This document shows, piece after piece, positions 37,472 through 37,493 of a DNA stretch of 37,493 bases. The first letter of the stretch is position 1. Each line of letters starts with the position of its first letter. The notes beneath the pieces were generated by a model. The model was not told the origin of the DNA and did not search any database. It saw only the letters and a program-made list of their open reading frames with translations. A program made the translations under genes and the position numbers. Source of the stretch: an uncultured Prevotella sp. (GTDB lineage Bacteria; Bacteroidota; Bacteroidia; Bacteroidales; Bacteroidaceae); contig CAJOEC010000032.1 of the NCBI GenBank assembly GCA_905233425.1, forward strand, positions 1-37,493, in the 5' to 3' direction.

Positions 37472-37493
37472 AGTATATAATTAGTAGACAAGA

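Overview
The window looks like chromosomal DNA of a Bacteroidales bacterium, most likely Prevotellaceae. The basis is the promoter type (TTTG, 19-20 bases, TAnnTTTG, seen at least six times), starts without clear Shine-Dalgarno sequences, Bacteroidetes-type families (AAA-ATPase-like/PD-(D/E)XK proteins, DUF6057-like membrane protein, clostripain-like lipoprotein, GH106, CE12, GH30) and Por-type C-terminal tails. This assignment is inference; no rRNA, tRNA, CRISPR array, prophage block or transposase gene was found.

Layout. 91-7587 (minus): a beta-propeller protein of the S9 peptidase type that lacks its catalytic domain, a subtilisin-like protease and a GH78-type alpha-L-rhamnosidase. 7683-13364 (plus): a KDG kinase-like sugar kinase, a clostripain-like lipoprotein, purD, a polytopic membrane protein and a YqaA/DedA-like protein. 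13406-14983 (minus): an AAA/PD-(D/E)XK protein. 15185-22407 (plus): a PMCA-type Ca2+ ATPase, a CE12 rhamnogalacturonan acetylesterase, a GH106 rhamnosidase and a small poly-His membrane protein. 22415-24963 (minus): a tight four-gene set of AGT-like protein, zinc-ribbon lipoprotein, trmN6 and omega-amidase. 25130-26543 (plus): an exported flavodoxin and a small secreted protein. 26659-36455 (minus): a second AAA/PD-(D/E)XK protein, a CxxCH propeller lipoprotein with a DUF6057-like partner, a cytidylate-kinase-like protein, an M15 peptidase, a cupin lipoprotein, a BRO/DinD-like protein and a GH30 xylanase-like enzyme. 36646-36993 (plus): a small secreted protein. The GH78, GH106, CE12 and KDG kinase genes together suggest use of pectin (rhamnogalacturonan), with GH30 adding xylan; no SusC/SusD pair lies in the window.

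The striking feature is the density of short repeats between and inside genes. (1) A MITE-like family with TTGGTAC-type inverted ends is built as a string of small hairpins (1885-2213, 12533-12816, partial at 4811-4933). (2) A separate 251-bp element at 37122-37372 has perfect 14-bp terminal inverted repeats and an 8-bp direct duplication on both sides. (3) Seven-base (CTCTCAA-type) and nine-base (GGAGTTAAA, GGACTTATA) tandem arrays occur in leaders and inside genes. (4) Palindromic or tandem repeats are inserted in frame in conserved enzymes, including PurD (twice), TrmN6, the Ca2+ ATPase, the sugar kinase, GH106, GH78, the M15 peptidase and the subtilisin. (5) A consensus promoter at 4762-4793 and a 19-bp hairpin with a T-run ending at 5136 frame a stretch with no gene, a candidate noncoding transcript made largely of repeat sequence.
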